Positions 48,858 to 58,492 of a DNA stretch of 64,000 nt are shown one piece after another. The DNA is taken from the NCBI GenBank assembly GCA_946186115.1, contig CAMHLV010000002.1, positions 33,057-97,056 of the forward strand. Reading direction: 5' to 3'. The notes below the pieces were generated by a model. The model was not told the DNA's origin. It saw only the letters and a program-made list of their open reading frames with translations, and searched no databases. The stretch is from an uncultured Prevotella sp. Lineage in GTDB: Bacteria > Bacteroidota > Bacteroidia > Bacteroidales > Bacteroidaceae. Numbering within the stretch: the first letter of the stretch is position 1; every line of letters begins with the position of its first letter. The position numbers and the translations under genes are program-made.

Positions 48858-50474
48858 TTATTTGTCGTAGGCGTGCAGCGGATAGTCGGTAGTATAGTGC
48901 AGTCCGCGGCACTCCTTGCGCTCCAGTGCCCAACGAGTAATCAGGTATGCCACGTTGATGATATTGCGCAGTTCGCAGATGTCACGGGTGGCATGGACGC
49001 GCTTGAAGAGTCGCTCAGTTTCCTCATAAAGCATATCGAGGCGGTCCCATGCACGATGCAGGCGAAGGTCAGAGCGCACGATACCTACATAGTTGGCCAT
49101 GATGAGGTTGACCTCCTTGACGCTTTGGGTAATAAGCACTTTCTCTTCGTTGGTCATTGTGCCTTCATCGTTCCACTCGGGCACACGTTCGTTCCAGTCG
49201 TACCAATCGACATGCTTAAGCGAGTCCTTGGCAGCGGTATCGGCATACACCACGGCCTCGATGAGTGAGTTGGAGGCCAGACGGTTGCCACCATGCAGTC
49301 CCGTACACGAGCACTCGCCAAGGGCATAGAGTCCCTCGATGCTCGACTGGCCGTTGAGGTCAACTTTGATACCCCCGCACATATAGTGGGCAGCAGGGCG
49401 CACAGGAATGTAGTCCTGAGTGATGTCGATGCCTATAGAGAGGCACTTCTGATAGATATTGGGGAAGTGGTGTCGAGTCTCCTCTGCAGGTTTATGAGTA
49501 ACGTCGAGACATACGTGGTCGAGGCCGTGAATCTTCATCTCCTTATCTATAGCACGAGCCACAATATCGCGAGGAGCCAGCGACAGACGCTCATCGTATT
49601 TCTCCATGAATGTCTCGCCATTGGGCAGTTTCAATATACCACCATAGCCTCGCATGGCCTCAGTGATAAGGTAAGCAGGATGCGTCTCCTTGGGATTGTG
49701 GAGCACTGTTGGGTGGAACTGTACAAACTCCATGTCGGCCACTGTGGCCTTGGCCCTGTATGCCATGGCGATGCCGTCGCCTGTGGCAATGACTGGATTT
49801 GAGGTGGTAAGATATACTGCTCCACATCCGCCAGTACACAATACGGTAATCTTGGCAAGATAGGTATCTACGCGCTCCTCGGGATTGAGCACATAGGCTC
49901 CATAGCATCGTATATTGGGGGAGCGGCGGGTAACACGGACTCCAAGATGATGCTGTGTGATGATTTCAACAGCAAAGTGATTTTCCTTAACCTCGATATC
50001 GGGGCAGTTGCGTACAGCCTCCATCAGTCCGCGCTGTATCTCGGCACCTGTATCGTCGGCATGATGCAGTATGCGGAATTCAGAGTGTCCGCCCTCGCGG
50101 TGCAGGTCGAACTGTCCGTCATCCTTGCGATCAAAGTTGACGCCCCACTCCACCAGTTCCTGTATCTGCTCAGGAGCCTTGCGCACCACCTGCTCTACGG
50201 CGGCACGGTCGGAGATATAGTCGCCGGCTATCATGGTATCTTCGATGTGCTTGTCGAAATTGTCGAGTTCAAGGTTGGTTACCGAAGCCACACCACCTTG
50301 TGCAAACGAGGTATTTGCCTCGTCGAGCGAAGTCTTGCAGATTAGACATATCTTGCCGTTCTTCTCCGAAGTGGAGGCTGTAGTGTCATTGGAAAGGGCG
50401 CGTGCCACCTTCAGTGCGTAGCTCATGCCTGCAACGCCGGCACCGATAATCAGGAAATCGTACTTGTAAACCAT
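48858..50474 (-). CDS. nadB: L-aspartate oxidase
   Basis: 538 aa; FLIIGAGVAGMSYALKVA; TSFAQGGVASV; HYMCGGIKVDLNGQSSIEGLYALGECSCTGLHGGNRLASNSL. Confidence 0.96.
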   Translation of the reverse strand: MVYKYDFLIIGAGVAGMSYALKVARALSNDTTASTSEKNGKICLICKTSLDEANTSFAQGGVASVTNLELDNFDKHIEDTMIAGDYISDRAAVEQVVRKAPEQIQELVEWGVNFDRKDDGQFDLHREGGHSEFRILHHADDTGAEIQRGLMEAVRNCPDIEVKENHFAVEIITQHHLGVRVTRRSPNIRCYGAYVLNPEERVDTYLAKITVLCTGGCGAVYLTTSNPVIATGDGIAMAYRAKATVADMEFVQFHPTVLHNPKETHPAYLITEAMRGYGGILKLPNGETFMEKYDERLSLAPRDIVARAIDKEMKIHGLDHVCLDVTHKPAEETRHHFPNIYQKCLSIGIDITQDYIPVRPAAHYMCGGIKVDLNGQSSIEGLYALGECSCTGLHGGNRLASNSLIEAVVYADTAAKDSLKHVDWYDWNERVPEWNDEGTMTNEEKVLITQSVKEVNLIMANYVGIVRSDLRLHRAWDRLDMLYEETERLFKRVHATRDICELRNIINVAYLITRWALERKECRGLHYTTDYPLHAYDK

Positions 50475-50507
50475 TGGTAATAAATACTAAACTTTTCTAC
50501 TTGGCTG

Positions 50508-50515
50508 CAAAGATA
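50508..50515 (-). promoter_or_regulatory. -7 element TATCTTTG for nadB
   Basis: CAAAGATA upstream of ATG 50474. Confidence 0.55.
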
Positions 50516-50521
50516 CGAAAT

Positions 50522-50604
50522 AAATTGAAAATTGAAAATTGAAAATTGAAAATTTTTAGTACTACACATGAAAAACCCAAAACTCAAAACCCAAAACTCA
50601 AAAC
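50522..50604. repeat. (AAATTGA)n block followed by (AACCCAAAACTCAA)n block between nadB and dacB
   Basis: attgaaaattgaaaattgaaaattgaaaatt and aaacccaaaactcaaaacccaaaactcaaaac. Confidence 0.92.
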
Positions 50605-50611
50605 ATTTTTG

Positions 50612-50619
50612 TAATTTTG
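50612..50619 (+). promoter_or_regulatory. -7 element TAATTTTG for dacB
   Basis: 9 nt from ATG at 50628. Confidence 0.55.
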
Positions 50620-50627
50620 CACACGAA

Positions 50628-51788
50628 ATGAAGAAATGTATTATTTTATTGCTCTCGTGGGCAGCTATTGCGGCTGCTACGGCACAGGACAGTCTGCGAT
50701 TCCGTATCGACTCGCTGCTGGAAGATCCGATGTTTGAAACGTCGCAAGTGGGACTGATGGTCTATGACCTTACAGCCGACTCGGCTATATATATGCGAAA
50801 CCAGCGACAGCTGATGCGACCTGCATCGTGTATGAAACTGGTAACAGCCATCACGGCACTCGATGCACTGGGCAGCAAATATGAATATCTGACACGCATA
50901 TATTATACTGGCAACATTGCCGACTCAACACTCAGAGGAAACATCTACTGCGTAGGCGGATTCGACCCCATGCTGACTATGGACGACGTGGCTGCATTGG
51001 CATCGTGTGTAAGAAAGGCGGGAATAGACAGCATACGAGGACTGCTGGTGGCCGACCGCTCTATGAAAGAGATGAACGACTATGGCGAGGGATGGTGCTG
51101 GGACGATGACAACCCAGTGCTCACTCCTCTGTCGATAGGACGCAAAGACATCTTCCTGCAGACCTTTGCCGAGGAGGTGACGCGATTGGGAATAAACCTT
51201 GAAGGCGCCAGGCTCACTGGAGGCACCATGCCTGCCAACGCCAGACTGATAGGCGTGATGCGACGTCCCATCACAGATGTACTGCAGCGGATGATGAAGA
51301 TGAGCGACAACTTCTATGCCGAATCGATGTTCTATCAGACTGCCGCATCGGCAAAGAAGGGGCTGGCTCGTGCCAGCGATGCACGAAACATATCTAAGAA
51401 ACTCTTTGCACGACTCGGACTGGGACACTATCCTTACAAAATCGCTGACGGATCGGGACTCTCGCTGTACAATTATGTCTCGACAGAACTGCTGTGTGCA
51501 CTACTGCGCCACGCATGGAAGTCGCCCGACATACGCAACGCCCTGCTGCCTTCGCTGCCTGTGGCAGGAATAGACGGCACACTAAAAGACCGCATGAAAA
51601 ACACCTGCGCCCAGGGCAATGTGCGGGCAAAGACGGGTACGCTGACTGGCATATCCAGCCTGGCAGGATATTGCACCACCAAAGACGGACGACAACTTGC
51701 ATTTGCCATTATCAACCAGGGAGTGATGCACAATAAGACAGCCAAAGCGTTCCAAGACCGCCTCTGCACACTATTGTGCGAACAGTAA
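50628..51788 (+). CDS. dacB: D-alanyl-D-alanine carboxypeptidase/endopeptidase (PBP4 type)
   Basis: Signal peptide ending AATAQ; RPASCMKLVTAITALDALG; MSDNFYAESM; RAKTGTLTGISSLAGYC. Confidence 0.93.
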   Translation: MKKCIILLLSWAAIAAATAQDSLRFRIDSLLEDPMFETSQVGLMVYDLTADSAIYMRNQRQLMRPASCMKLVTAITALDALGSKYEYLTRIYYTGNIADSTLRGNIYCVGGFDPMLTMDDVAALASCVRKAGIDSIRGLLVADRSMKEMNDYGEGWCWDDDNPVLTPLSIGRKDIFLQTFAEEVTRLGINLEGARLTGGTMPANARLIGVMRRPITDVLQRMMKMSDNFYAESMFYQTAASAKKGLARASDARNISKKLFARLGLGHYPYKIADGSGLSLYNYVSTELLCALLRHAWKSPDIRNALLPSLPVAGIDGTLKDRMKNTCAQGNVRAKTGTLTGISSLAGYCTTKDGRQLAFAIINQGVMHNKTAKAFQDRLCTLLCEQ

Positions 51789-51821
51789 TCATCAACACTT
51801 ATCTCAACTCAACACATAGAG

Positions 51822-52247
51822 TCAGGCCCTTTGTGTAACGCTGGCACACTCGGGGCAGATGCCTTTGACCAGATAGTTGGCAGAATGCATCACAAAGCCA
51901 ATGGGCAGCGCTATGGACGGCACTGGCAGATGGTCGAGGCAGAAAGTGCGCTGGCACTGTTCACAGAAGAAATGCACATGCAGGTCATCATCTACATCAT
52001 GATGGCGACTATGACACAGTTCATAGCGCACTCCATCGCCTCCATCCTCGATGACATGTACCAGATGGCTATCACGGAAGAGCGTCAGTGTGCGGAATAT
52101 TCCCGACTTATCGATAGTCATAATCTTGTTCTCCAACTCAGTGAGCGACATTGGCCTTCCTGCTGTGTCGAGAGCCTTAAGCACCACAATGCGATTGGCA
52201 GTGGGCTTTATGGCGTGTTTCTCCAAAAATTCTTCTAAATTCTTCAT
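51822..52247 (-). CDS. Fur-family transcriptional regulator
   Basis: 141 aa; NRIVVLKALDTAGRPMSLTELE; HVHFFCEQCQRTFCL; ICPECA. Confidence 0.93.
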   Translation of the reverse strand: MKNLEEFLEKHAIKPTANRIVVLKALDTAGRPMSLTELENKIMTIDKSGIFRTLTLFRDSHLVHVIEDGGDGVRYELCHSRHHDVDDDLHVHFFCEQCQRTFCLDHLPVPSIALPIGFVMHSANYLVKGICPECASVTQRA

Positions 52248-52255
52248 TGCAGGTG

Positions 52256-52263
52256 CAAAGATA
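52256..52263 (-). promoter_or_regulatory. -7 element TATCTTTG for fur-family gene
   Basis: CAAAGATA 9 nt from ATG. Confidence 0.55.
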
Positions 52264-52331
52264 CGAAATTATTTGGAAATTGAAAAATAAAGGCTCTGCT
52301 CGTTATGTCTGGAGACTATAAATTTTACTAA

Positions 52332-54191
52332 TCATTTCATCGTTCTCATTGCATTCAGCACAGCCAGCACAGTGACACCGACATCAGCAAAGACTGCCAT
52401 CCACATAGTGGCTGCACCAAATGCTGCCAATAACAGCACAAGCAGTTTAACGGCTATGGCGAAGACGATGTTTTGACGGGCAATAGCTATGGTGCGTCTC
52501 GACAGGCGGATGGCAAGAGGAATCTTTGAGGGGCAGTCGTCCATCAGCACTACGTCTGCTGCCTCGATGGCGGCATCGCTGCCGAGGGCTCCCATGGCAA
52601 TACCGCAGTCAGCAAGTGCCAGCACTGGAGCATCGTTGATGCCATCGCCAACAAACACCAGTCGGCCGTCGCCAGTGCGTTGTTCCATAATGCGCTGCAT
52701 ATAGTCAACCTTGTCGGCAGGCAGCAGGGCTGCATGATACTCGTCGATGGCCGTAGCCTGTGCCACATGGGCTGCTGTGGCCTCTCCGTCGCCGGTGAGC
52801 ATCACAGTACGTGCTATGCCTGCAGACTTCAGACTTGCTACTGCCTCGCAGGCATCATCCTTCAGCTGGTCGGATATCACGATATGTCCGGCATATACGC
52901 CATTGATGGCCACATGCACTATAGTTCCCGTATGATGGCATGGATGCCAGTCGGCACCAACAGCCTCCATCAGCTTGCTGTTGCCCACACTCACTACATC
53001 GCCGTTGACAACTGCCTTTATGCCCTGTCCGGCAATCTCTTCGACAGACTCCACGGTGCAGTCATCATTCTCTTCGGGATATGCATTGCGCAGTGACACG
53101 GCAATGGGGTGTGTGGAGTATCGCTCCACGTGGGCTGCCAAGTGCAGCAGATGGCGCTCGTCGCACTGCTCAGGATGAACGGCACTGACCTCAAACTTAC
53201 CATGAGTGAGAGTGCCTGTCTTGTCGAACACCACAATCTCTGTCTTAGCGAGGACATCCATATAGCTGGCTCCCTTGATGAGGATGCCACGACGCGATGC
53301 TCCGCCTATGCCGCCAAAGAATGTGAGAGGCACAGAGATGACGAGGGCACATGGGCACGACACTACAAGGAATAGCAGGGCACGATAGAGCCATACGGCA
53401 AATGAGGCTCCCAGCAGCAGTGGCGGCACAACAGCCAACAGCAGGGCTGCACCAACGACAATGGGGGTATAAACCTTGGCAAAGCGGGCAATAAACGTCT
53501 CGCTGCGCGATTTCTTCTCGTTGGCAGACTCTACAAGACTGATTATCTTAGCTACGGTGCTCTCGCCAAACGGTTTGGTAACACGGACTTTCAGCAACCC
53601 CGACAAGTTGACACAGCCAGACAGCACCTCGTCTTCCTCGCCAACCTTGCGTGGCAGACTCTCACCAGTGAGTGCCACGGTATTGAGACTCGACGAGCCC
53701 TCAACCACTATGCCGTCCATAGGAATCTTGTCGCCTGGTCTTACAACGATTGTCTCGCCAACAGCAACGCTCTCAGGACTCACCACACAAATCTCCCCTT
53801 GGCGCAAAACACTGGCAGAGTCGGGTCGAATATCCATCAGATGGGCTATCGACTTGCGGCTGTTGTCTTCAGCATAGTCTTCGAACAACTCGCCAACTTG
53901 GAAGAAAAGCATGACGAAGACTGCTTCGGGGAACTGAGTCTCGGCACCAGGAAGGAAACCAATGAGCAGCGCTCCGATGGTGGCTATCGACATCAGCAGG
54001 TCTTCGTTGAAAGGCTCTCCCTCAACGATGCCTTCTGCAGCCTCGCCAAGTATGTCATAACTAATAATAAGGTAGGGAACGAGATAGACCAGCAACAACT
54101 GCCATGCAGGCAGATCCAGCAGCTTCTCTACAGCGACGGCACCAGCCAGCAGCAGGGCCGTCAGAATCACTCTAATAAGTTTTTTGTTCAT
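52332..54191 (-). CDS. Heavy-metal translocating P-type ATPase (Zn/Cd/Co type)
   Basis: Start MNKKLIRVILTALLL; SCPCALVIS, DKTGTLTHGKF, VGDGINDAPVLALAD; no N-terminal HMA domain. Confidence 0.94.
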   Translation of the reverse strand: MNKKLIRVILTALLLAGAVAVEKLLDLPAWQLLLVYLVPYLIISYDILGEAAEGIVEGEPFNEDLLMSIATIGALLIGFLPGAETQFPEAVFVMLFFQVGELFEDYAEDNSRKSIAHLMDIRPDSASVLRQGEICVVSPESVAVGETIVVRPGDKIPMDGIVVEGSSSLNTVALTGESLPRKVGEEDEVLSGCVNLSGLLKVRVTKPFGESTVAKIISLVESANEKKSRSETFIARFAKVYTPIVVGAALLLAVVPPLLLGASFAVWLYRALLFLVVSCPCALVISVPLTFFGGIGGASRRGILIKGASYMDVLAKTEIVVFDKTGTLTHGKFEVSAVHPEQCDERHLLHLAAHVERYSTHPIAVSLRNAYPEENDDCTVESVEEIAGQGIKAVVNGDVVSVGNSKLMEAVGADWHPCHHTGTIVHVAINGVYAGHIVISDQLKDDACEAVASLKSAGIARTVMLTGDGEATAAHVAQATAIDEYHAALLPADKVDYMQRIMEQRTGDGRLVFVGDGINDAPVLALADCGIAMGALGSDAAIEAADVVLMDDCPSKIPLAIRLSRRTIAIARQNIVFAIAVKLLVLLLAAFGAATMWMAVFADVGVTVLAVLNAMRTMK

Positions 54192-54246
54192 ATCTTTATC
54201 CGTTTTTCTGTTTCTGGCGGCAAAGGTACGAACTATCTGATGCAAC

Positions 54247-55500
54247 TTAGTTGCAAAGTATGGGTACGCTGACCTTCACTTCAGTTAGGTCGGCCTTGGT
54301 GCGGTGTGCCTGAACGCTGACTCCCAACTTAATTTTGCCCAGTCGGGGGAAGGTGTAAAAAACTCCTATGTGCTCATAGTAGGGCTGTTCTACCTGCTTG
54401 GCGCTGTAGCCCATCTGACGGTGGAGATATACGCCCAATGCCATGTCGAGCGACAGGTTGTGATAATACACCTCATGGCGTGCCGATATACCAATCGACC
54501 AGGGCGAATGGCTAACAGTGCGGCCTGCAGTCTCGTCAAGTTCTCTGACATGGCTATAATAGGTACCATAATACACATCGGCTCCTATGCCTGACGCCCA
54601 ACGTCGTGCATAGCGGTACATCATGGCTACCTGGGCAGAGTAGGATGGATAGAAGTGGAAATGCTCAGTGCGGTAGTCGGCAGCATCGGGAGGGGTATCA
54701 AACTGGGTGCGCTGCCAGTCTTCCAGCAGCGTCTTGCCTCCCACGCCCAAACGGATATCGCCATACCAATATTTCTTGAAATAAGGTGAAGGGGCACAAC
54801 CTTCGTCACGATGCCTTACAGCCTTGTCGTAGGGGGCATAGCGTAGCCCCAGGCATGGTCCCACATGATTCTCTCCCTTGTTAGGGCGATAGAGTGCACC
54901 ATTGCTATGGTGACCATAGAGCAGCCCTGCCGTTAATCCCCATTCGTCGCTCAGCTGACAAGTGGCAGTGATGCCTGCCCCGAAGTATATCGTCAGATGA
55001 GAACCTATCAGTTCGTTGTCGATATTATCTGTCTTGTTATACTTCCATGCGTTATAGCCTACGCCTACCCTCAGCAGATAGTCTAACTGCCAGCGTCCCT
55101 TGCGCAACAGGGGGCGTGAGAATGCGCCATACAGCGTCACTATGTCGCCCAGATGCGAGTCGTAGTCCACCATCTGCGCCATGCCCCATGCGGGGTCGGC
55201 AGTACGGCGCATCGTCACGCCATTGTTCAGACTGATCTTTATGCCTGCGCTAAGCGTAGGATAGTTATAGTCGCGAGCAAAGGCATCGCTGTCGCTGGGC
55301 AGCGCACTGTAGTTCAGTTCGGCACCCACCACAAAAGCGTGCTTGTCGCGCAGCCATTTGCGCTCATATTCGTCCATGGCAATCTGCCACGCGGGGCCTG
55401 TAAAAACGGTATATCCCGTATGGCGGGCTGAGTCACTCTTCGTCTCAGCCATTGTCGCAGTACACGCTGCCAGCAGCAGTATCGTCAGCAATCTTCTCAT
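54247..55500 (-). CDS. Acyloxyacyl hydrolase-like (PagL-type lipid A deacylase) outer-membrane protein
   Basis: 417 aa; signal peptide; GLLYGHHSNGALYRPNKGENHVG (His-Ser active-site-like motif). Confidence 0.75.
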   Translation of the reverse strand: MRRLLTILLLAACTATMAETKSDSARHTGYTVFTGPAWQIAMDEYERKWLRDKHAFVVGAELNYSALPSDSDAFARDYNYPTLSAGIKISLNNGVTMRRTADPAWGMAQMVDYDSHLGDIVTLYGAFSRPLLRKGRWQLDYLLRVGVGYNAWKYNKTDNIDNELIGSHLTIYFGAGITATCQLSDEWGLTAGLLYGHHSNGALYRPNKGENHVGPCLGLRYAPYDKAVRHRDEGCAPSPYFKKYWYGDIRLGVGGKTLLEDWQRTQFDTPPDAADYRTEHFHFYPSYSAQVAMMYRYARRWASGIGADVYYGTYYSHVRELDETAGRTVSHSPWSIGISARHEVYYHNLSLDMALGVYLHRQMGYSAKQVEQPYYEHIGVFYTFPRLGKIKLGVSVQAHRTKADLTEVKVSVPILCN

Positions 55501-55527
55501 TCTGCTTGCAAAAGTATAAAATTGTTT

Positions 55528-55612
55528 TTAGTTTTGAGTTTTTAGTTTTGAGTTTTTCAAGGGTAGCACAAAAAAAATTTTCAATTATCAATTTTCAGTT
55601 TTCAATTTATTT
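55528..55612. repeat. (TTTTGAGTTTTTAG)n and (TTTTCAATT)n blocks upstream of purN
   Basis: Direct reading. Confidence 0.88.
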
Positions 55613-55690
55613 CGTACCTGTGAACTGACGCTCTTAGGTACTTTCGTTCGAGAAAACTCAAATAAATTTGGTTTTCTTCTTACTTATTCG

Positions 55691-55698
55691 TACCTTTG
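55691..55698 (+). promoter_or_regulatory. -7 element TACCTTTG for purN
   Basis: 9 nt from ATG at 55707. Confidence 0.6.
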
Positions 55699-55706
55699 CC
55701 CACGAA

Positions 55707-56285
55707 ATGAAAACAATCAATATTGCAATCTTTGTGTCGGGAAGCGGCACCAACTGTGAGAATCTCATCAAGTATTTCAGTGGCTCGGAACGTGTCAACT
55801 GCGCCCTCGTCATCAGCAACAAGGCTGATGCCTATGCATTGGTCAGGGCCGAGAGACTGGGCGTAAAAACCGCTGTGGTTCCTAAGGCCCAGCTGAACGA
55901 TGCCAACCACATGTTACCCCTGTTGCGCGACAATGACATACACTTCATCGTGCTGGCAGGCTTCCTGCCTCTGGTTCCCGACTTCCTGATTGACGCTTTT
56001 CTCCGGCGCATTGTCAACATCCACCCCGCCCTACTTCCAAAGTTCGGAGGTAAGGGCATGTGGGGCCACCATGTCCATGAAGCTGTCAAGGCTGCTGGCG
56101 AGACTGAGACTGGCATGACAGTACACTGGGTAACTCCAGTATGCGATGGTGGTGAGATTATTGCACAATACCGTACCCCCCTGCTCCCCACTGACACTGT
56201 GGACGACATAGCAGAAAAGGAACACCAGCTGGAAATGAGATATTTCCCGCTGGTGGTAGAAAAGGTGTTGCAAGAGACCTTCTAA
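55707..56285 (+). CDS. purN: Phosphoribosylglycinamide formyltransferase
   Basis: Start MKTINIAIFVSGSGTNCENLIKYF; FIVLAGFLPLVP; IVNIHPALLPKFGGKGMWG. Confidence 0.94.
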   Translation: MKTINIAIFVSGSGTNCENLIKYFSGSERVNCALVISNKADAYALVRAERLGVKTAVVPKAQLNDANHMLPLLRDNDIHFIVLAGFLPLVPDFLIDAFLRRIVNIHPALLPKFGGKGMWGHHVHEAVKAAGETETGMTVHWVTPVCDGGEIIAQYRTPLLPTDTVDDIAEKEHQLEMRYFPLVVEKVLQETF

Positions 56286-56302
56286 GCTTCTCACCTCTAA
56301 GA

Positions 56303-57967
56303 CTAGTAGATAGCCTTAAAAGCCTTCGTGTCCATCAGGTGACGGTCAGTGATCTTGATATCAGGAATTACTGGCAGACACATGAAAGCCATCGTGATGA
56401 ACGGTGACTTCATCTGGCATCCTATCTCCTTGACCTTTTCCTGGATGCACAGTGTACGGAAGGCAATCTCGTGACCTCCCATAGGTGCCATCAGTCCGGC
56501 AATAGGCAGCGGAATATCCATTATCTCCTGCGGGGTGACCACCACTTGTCCGCCTCGCATCTCAATGATACGGTTGATGGCGCGCACCAGATACTCGTCG
56601 TTAGAACCTATGGCCACGATGTTGTGGCAGTCGTGAGCCACCGACCCAGCCATGGCACCTTCCTTGATGCTAAAGCCACGCACCAGTCCCACTACGGGTT
56701 TGGCTCCTGGCTCATAGCGGTTATAGACCACTATTTTCTGCACCTCAGGCCATGGATACTGTGAGTCGAACAGCGGATTACCCGATACCTTCACCACTTC
56801 GTGCTCTGTTAGCAGACTGCCGTCGGAAGCATGTATTACATGAACCGTATCTCCACTCTTGATGTCGAGTGCGATATCGGCAGCAGTGATAGGCACTGCC
56901 ACGAATTTGTTGGGGAAGTCGTCCGACAGAATATACTCGTCGCGGACAGCCTGCTTTGAGGGCAGACTGGAGTTGTAGTTATATACCTCAAGTCCCCTGA
57001 TGACGGTACTCTCCACTCTGAATCGCGGAGTGACGTTATCAACAGTGATGAAGGTGGCCGGATCGCCAGCCTGCAGCAGTCCCCAGTTCTGGTTGTAGTG
57101 TTTCTGGGCATTGACACAGGCAGCCTGCAGCACATCCCACAGGTCGTAGCCATCGGCCAGAGCCCGTTTAACTATCAGATTGATGTGACCACGCACAAAA
57201 TCGTCGGGATGGCAGTCGTCCGTACAGAACAATACCATATTGGGGCTCTCGGCAATGAGCGGACTCAGCAGTTTATAGTCCTTGGCAGCACTACCCTCAC
57301 GGATGATGACCTTCATGCCCGCATTGATGCACGAGCGGCCCTCTTCCAGCGTAGAGCATTCATGATCGGTTGTGACACCGGCAGCAGCATACTGGTAGCG
57401 CTCCTGTCCTGCCAGTCCGGGGGCATGGCCGTCCACAGGCTTGCCGTTATCAAGTGCAGCCTTGATCTTGGCCATCACATCCTTGTCGCCAGCCAATACC
57501 CCAGGATAGTTCATCATCTCGCCTAAGAAACCGATGTCGTCGCGAGCCATCAGAGCCTCTGTGTCCTTTACGTCAATCGCGCGGCCACAGGTCTCTATTT
57601 CTCCACCTACTGCCGGCACACAGCTGGGGGCACCGAAACAGAAGTTGAAGCGGGCCTCGCGCCCAGAGCGTATCATGTAATCTACGCCTTCCAAACCCAG
57701 CACATTGCCAATCTCATGGGGGTCGGCAATGACACCTATTGTGCCGTGGCAGACAGCAATGCGTGCAAACTTATGCGGCACCATCATACTGCTTTCGATG
57801 TGGACGTGCCCATCGATGAAACCAGGCATGATGTATGGCCACGGTTTCTCCCTTTCAGGCAGCTTTTGGCGCTTTACTTCTACTATTTTCTCGTCGCGGA
57901 TGACCAGTTCGCCATCGTATATCTCACGGCGCACCACATCGACGATGTGTCCTTTTACGTTCTCCAT
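56303..57967 (-). CDS. ade: Adenine deaminase
   Basis: 554 aa; IMPGFIDGHVHIESSMMVPHKFARIAVCHGTIGVIADPHEIGNVLG; GLMAPMGGHEIAFRT. Confidence 0.95.
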   Translation of the reverse strand: MENVKGHIVDVVRREIYDGELVIRDEKIVEVKRQKLPEREKPWPYIMPGFIDGHVHIESSMMVPHKFARIAVCHGTIGVIADPHEIGNVLGLEGVDYMIRSGREARFNFCFGAPSCVPAVGGEIETCGRAIDVKDTEALMARDDIGFLGEMMNYPGVLAGDKDVMAKIKAALDNGKPVDGHAPGLAGQERYQYAAAGVTTDHECSTLEEGRSCINAGMKVIIREGSAAKDYKLLSPLIAESPNMVLFCTDDCHPDDFVRGHINLIVKRALADGYDLWDVLQAACVNAQKHYNQNWGLLQAGDPATFITVDNVTPRFRVESTVIRGLEVYNYNSSLPSKQAVRDEYILSDDFPNKFVAVPITAADIALDIKSGDTVHVIHASDGSLLTEHEVVKVSGNPLFDSQYPWPEVQKIVVYNRYEPGAKPVVGLVRGFSIKEGAMAGSVAHDCHNIVAIGSNDEYLVRAINRIIEMRGGQVVVTPQEIMDIPLPIAGLMAPMGGHEIAFRTLCIQEKVKEIGCQMKSPFITMAFMCLPVIPDIKITDRHLMDTKAFKAIY

Positions 57968-58021
57968 AGACTTTCCCTTTAATTGTGCGGTAGCTCAATT
58001 CAAAATTTTTATTATCAATTT

Positions 58022-58318
58022 TCATTTCTTAAAATGGTCGTTGTGCATCTTTATGGCAAAGATGATAGCAGCACATGTGGCCGTGATGAAGTTGGTGATA
58101 AAAAAGAAAACACCCGTACGGATACCCTGTTCTATGCAAAGCATCAAGCCCTGACACATAAAGCAGAAACTGCCTACTGCCATCATGCAGAAACCAGGCA
58201 GCGAGATTCCGTCTGTTTGGCGGGTAACAATTGTCTGGATAGCCTGTGGCAGGTATCCCAAGATGAGACCAATGCTACCTAACCACCCAAAAATCAAATA
58301 CAGCATATTATTCTCCAT
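58022..58318 (-). CDS. SemiSWEET / PQ-loop family small transporter
   Basis: 98 aa; three TM; LGYLPQAIQTIVTRQTDGISLPGF. Confidence 0.82.
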   Translation of the reverse strand: MENNMLYLIFGWLGSIGLILGYLPQAIQTIVTRQTDGISLPGFCMMAVGSFCFMCQGLMLCIEQGIRTGVFFFITNFITATCAAIIFAIKMHNDHFKK

Positions 58319-58360
58319 AGTTAGTTATATTTAAAGTTTCCGCTGCAAATATAGTAAATT

Positions 58361-58441
58361 TAACTAAAAATTGAAAATCGAAAATTGAAAATTATGCTGC
58401 CACCACGAAAATTTTCACTTTTCAATTACTATTTTTCAATT
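58361..58441. repeat. (GAAAATT) and (TTTTCAATT) blocks between SemiSWEET and guaD
   Basis: aaaaattgaaaatcgaaaattgaaaatt ... ttttcacttttcaattactatttttcaattt. Confidence 0.85.
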
Positions 58442-58492
58442 TAATTTCGTATCTTCGCAGTCAGAAACTAACGATACTAATACTATAATATT

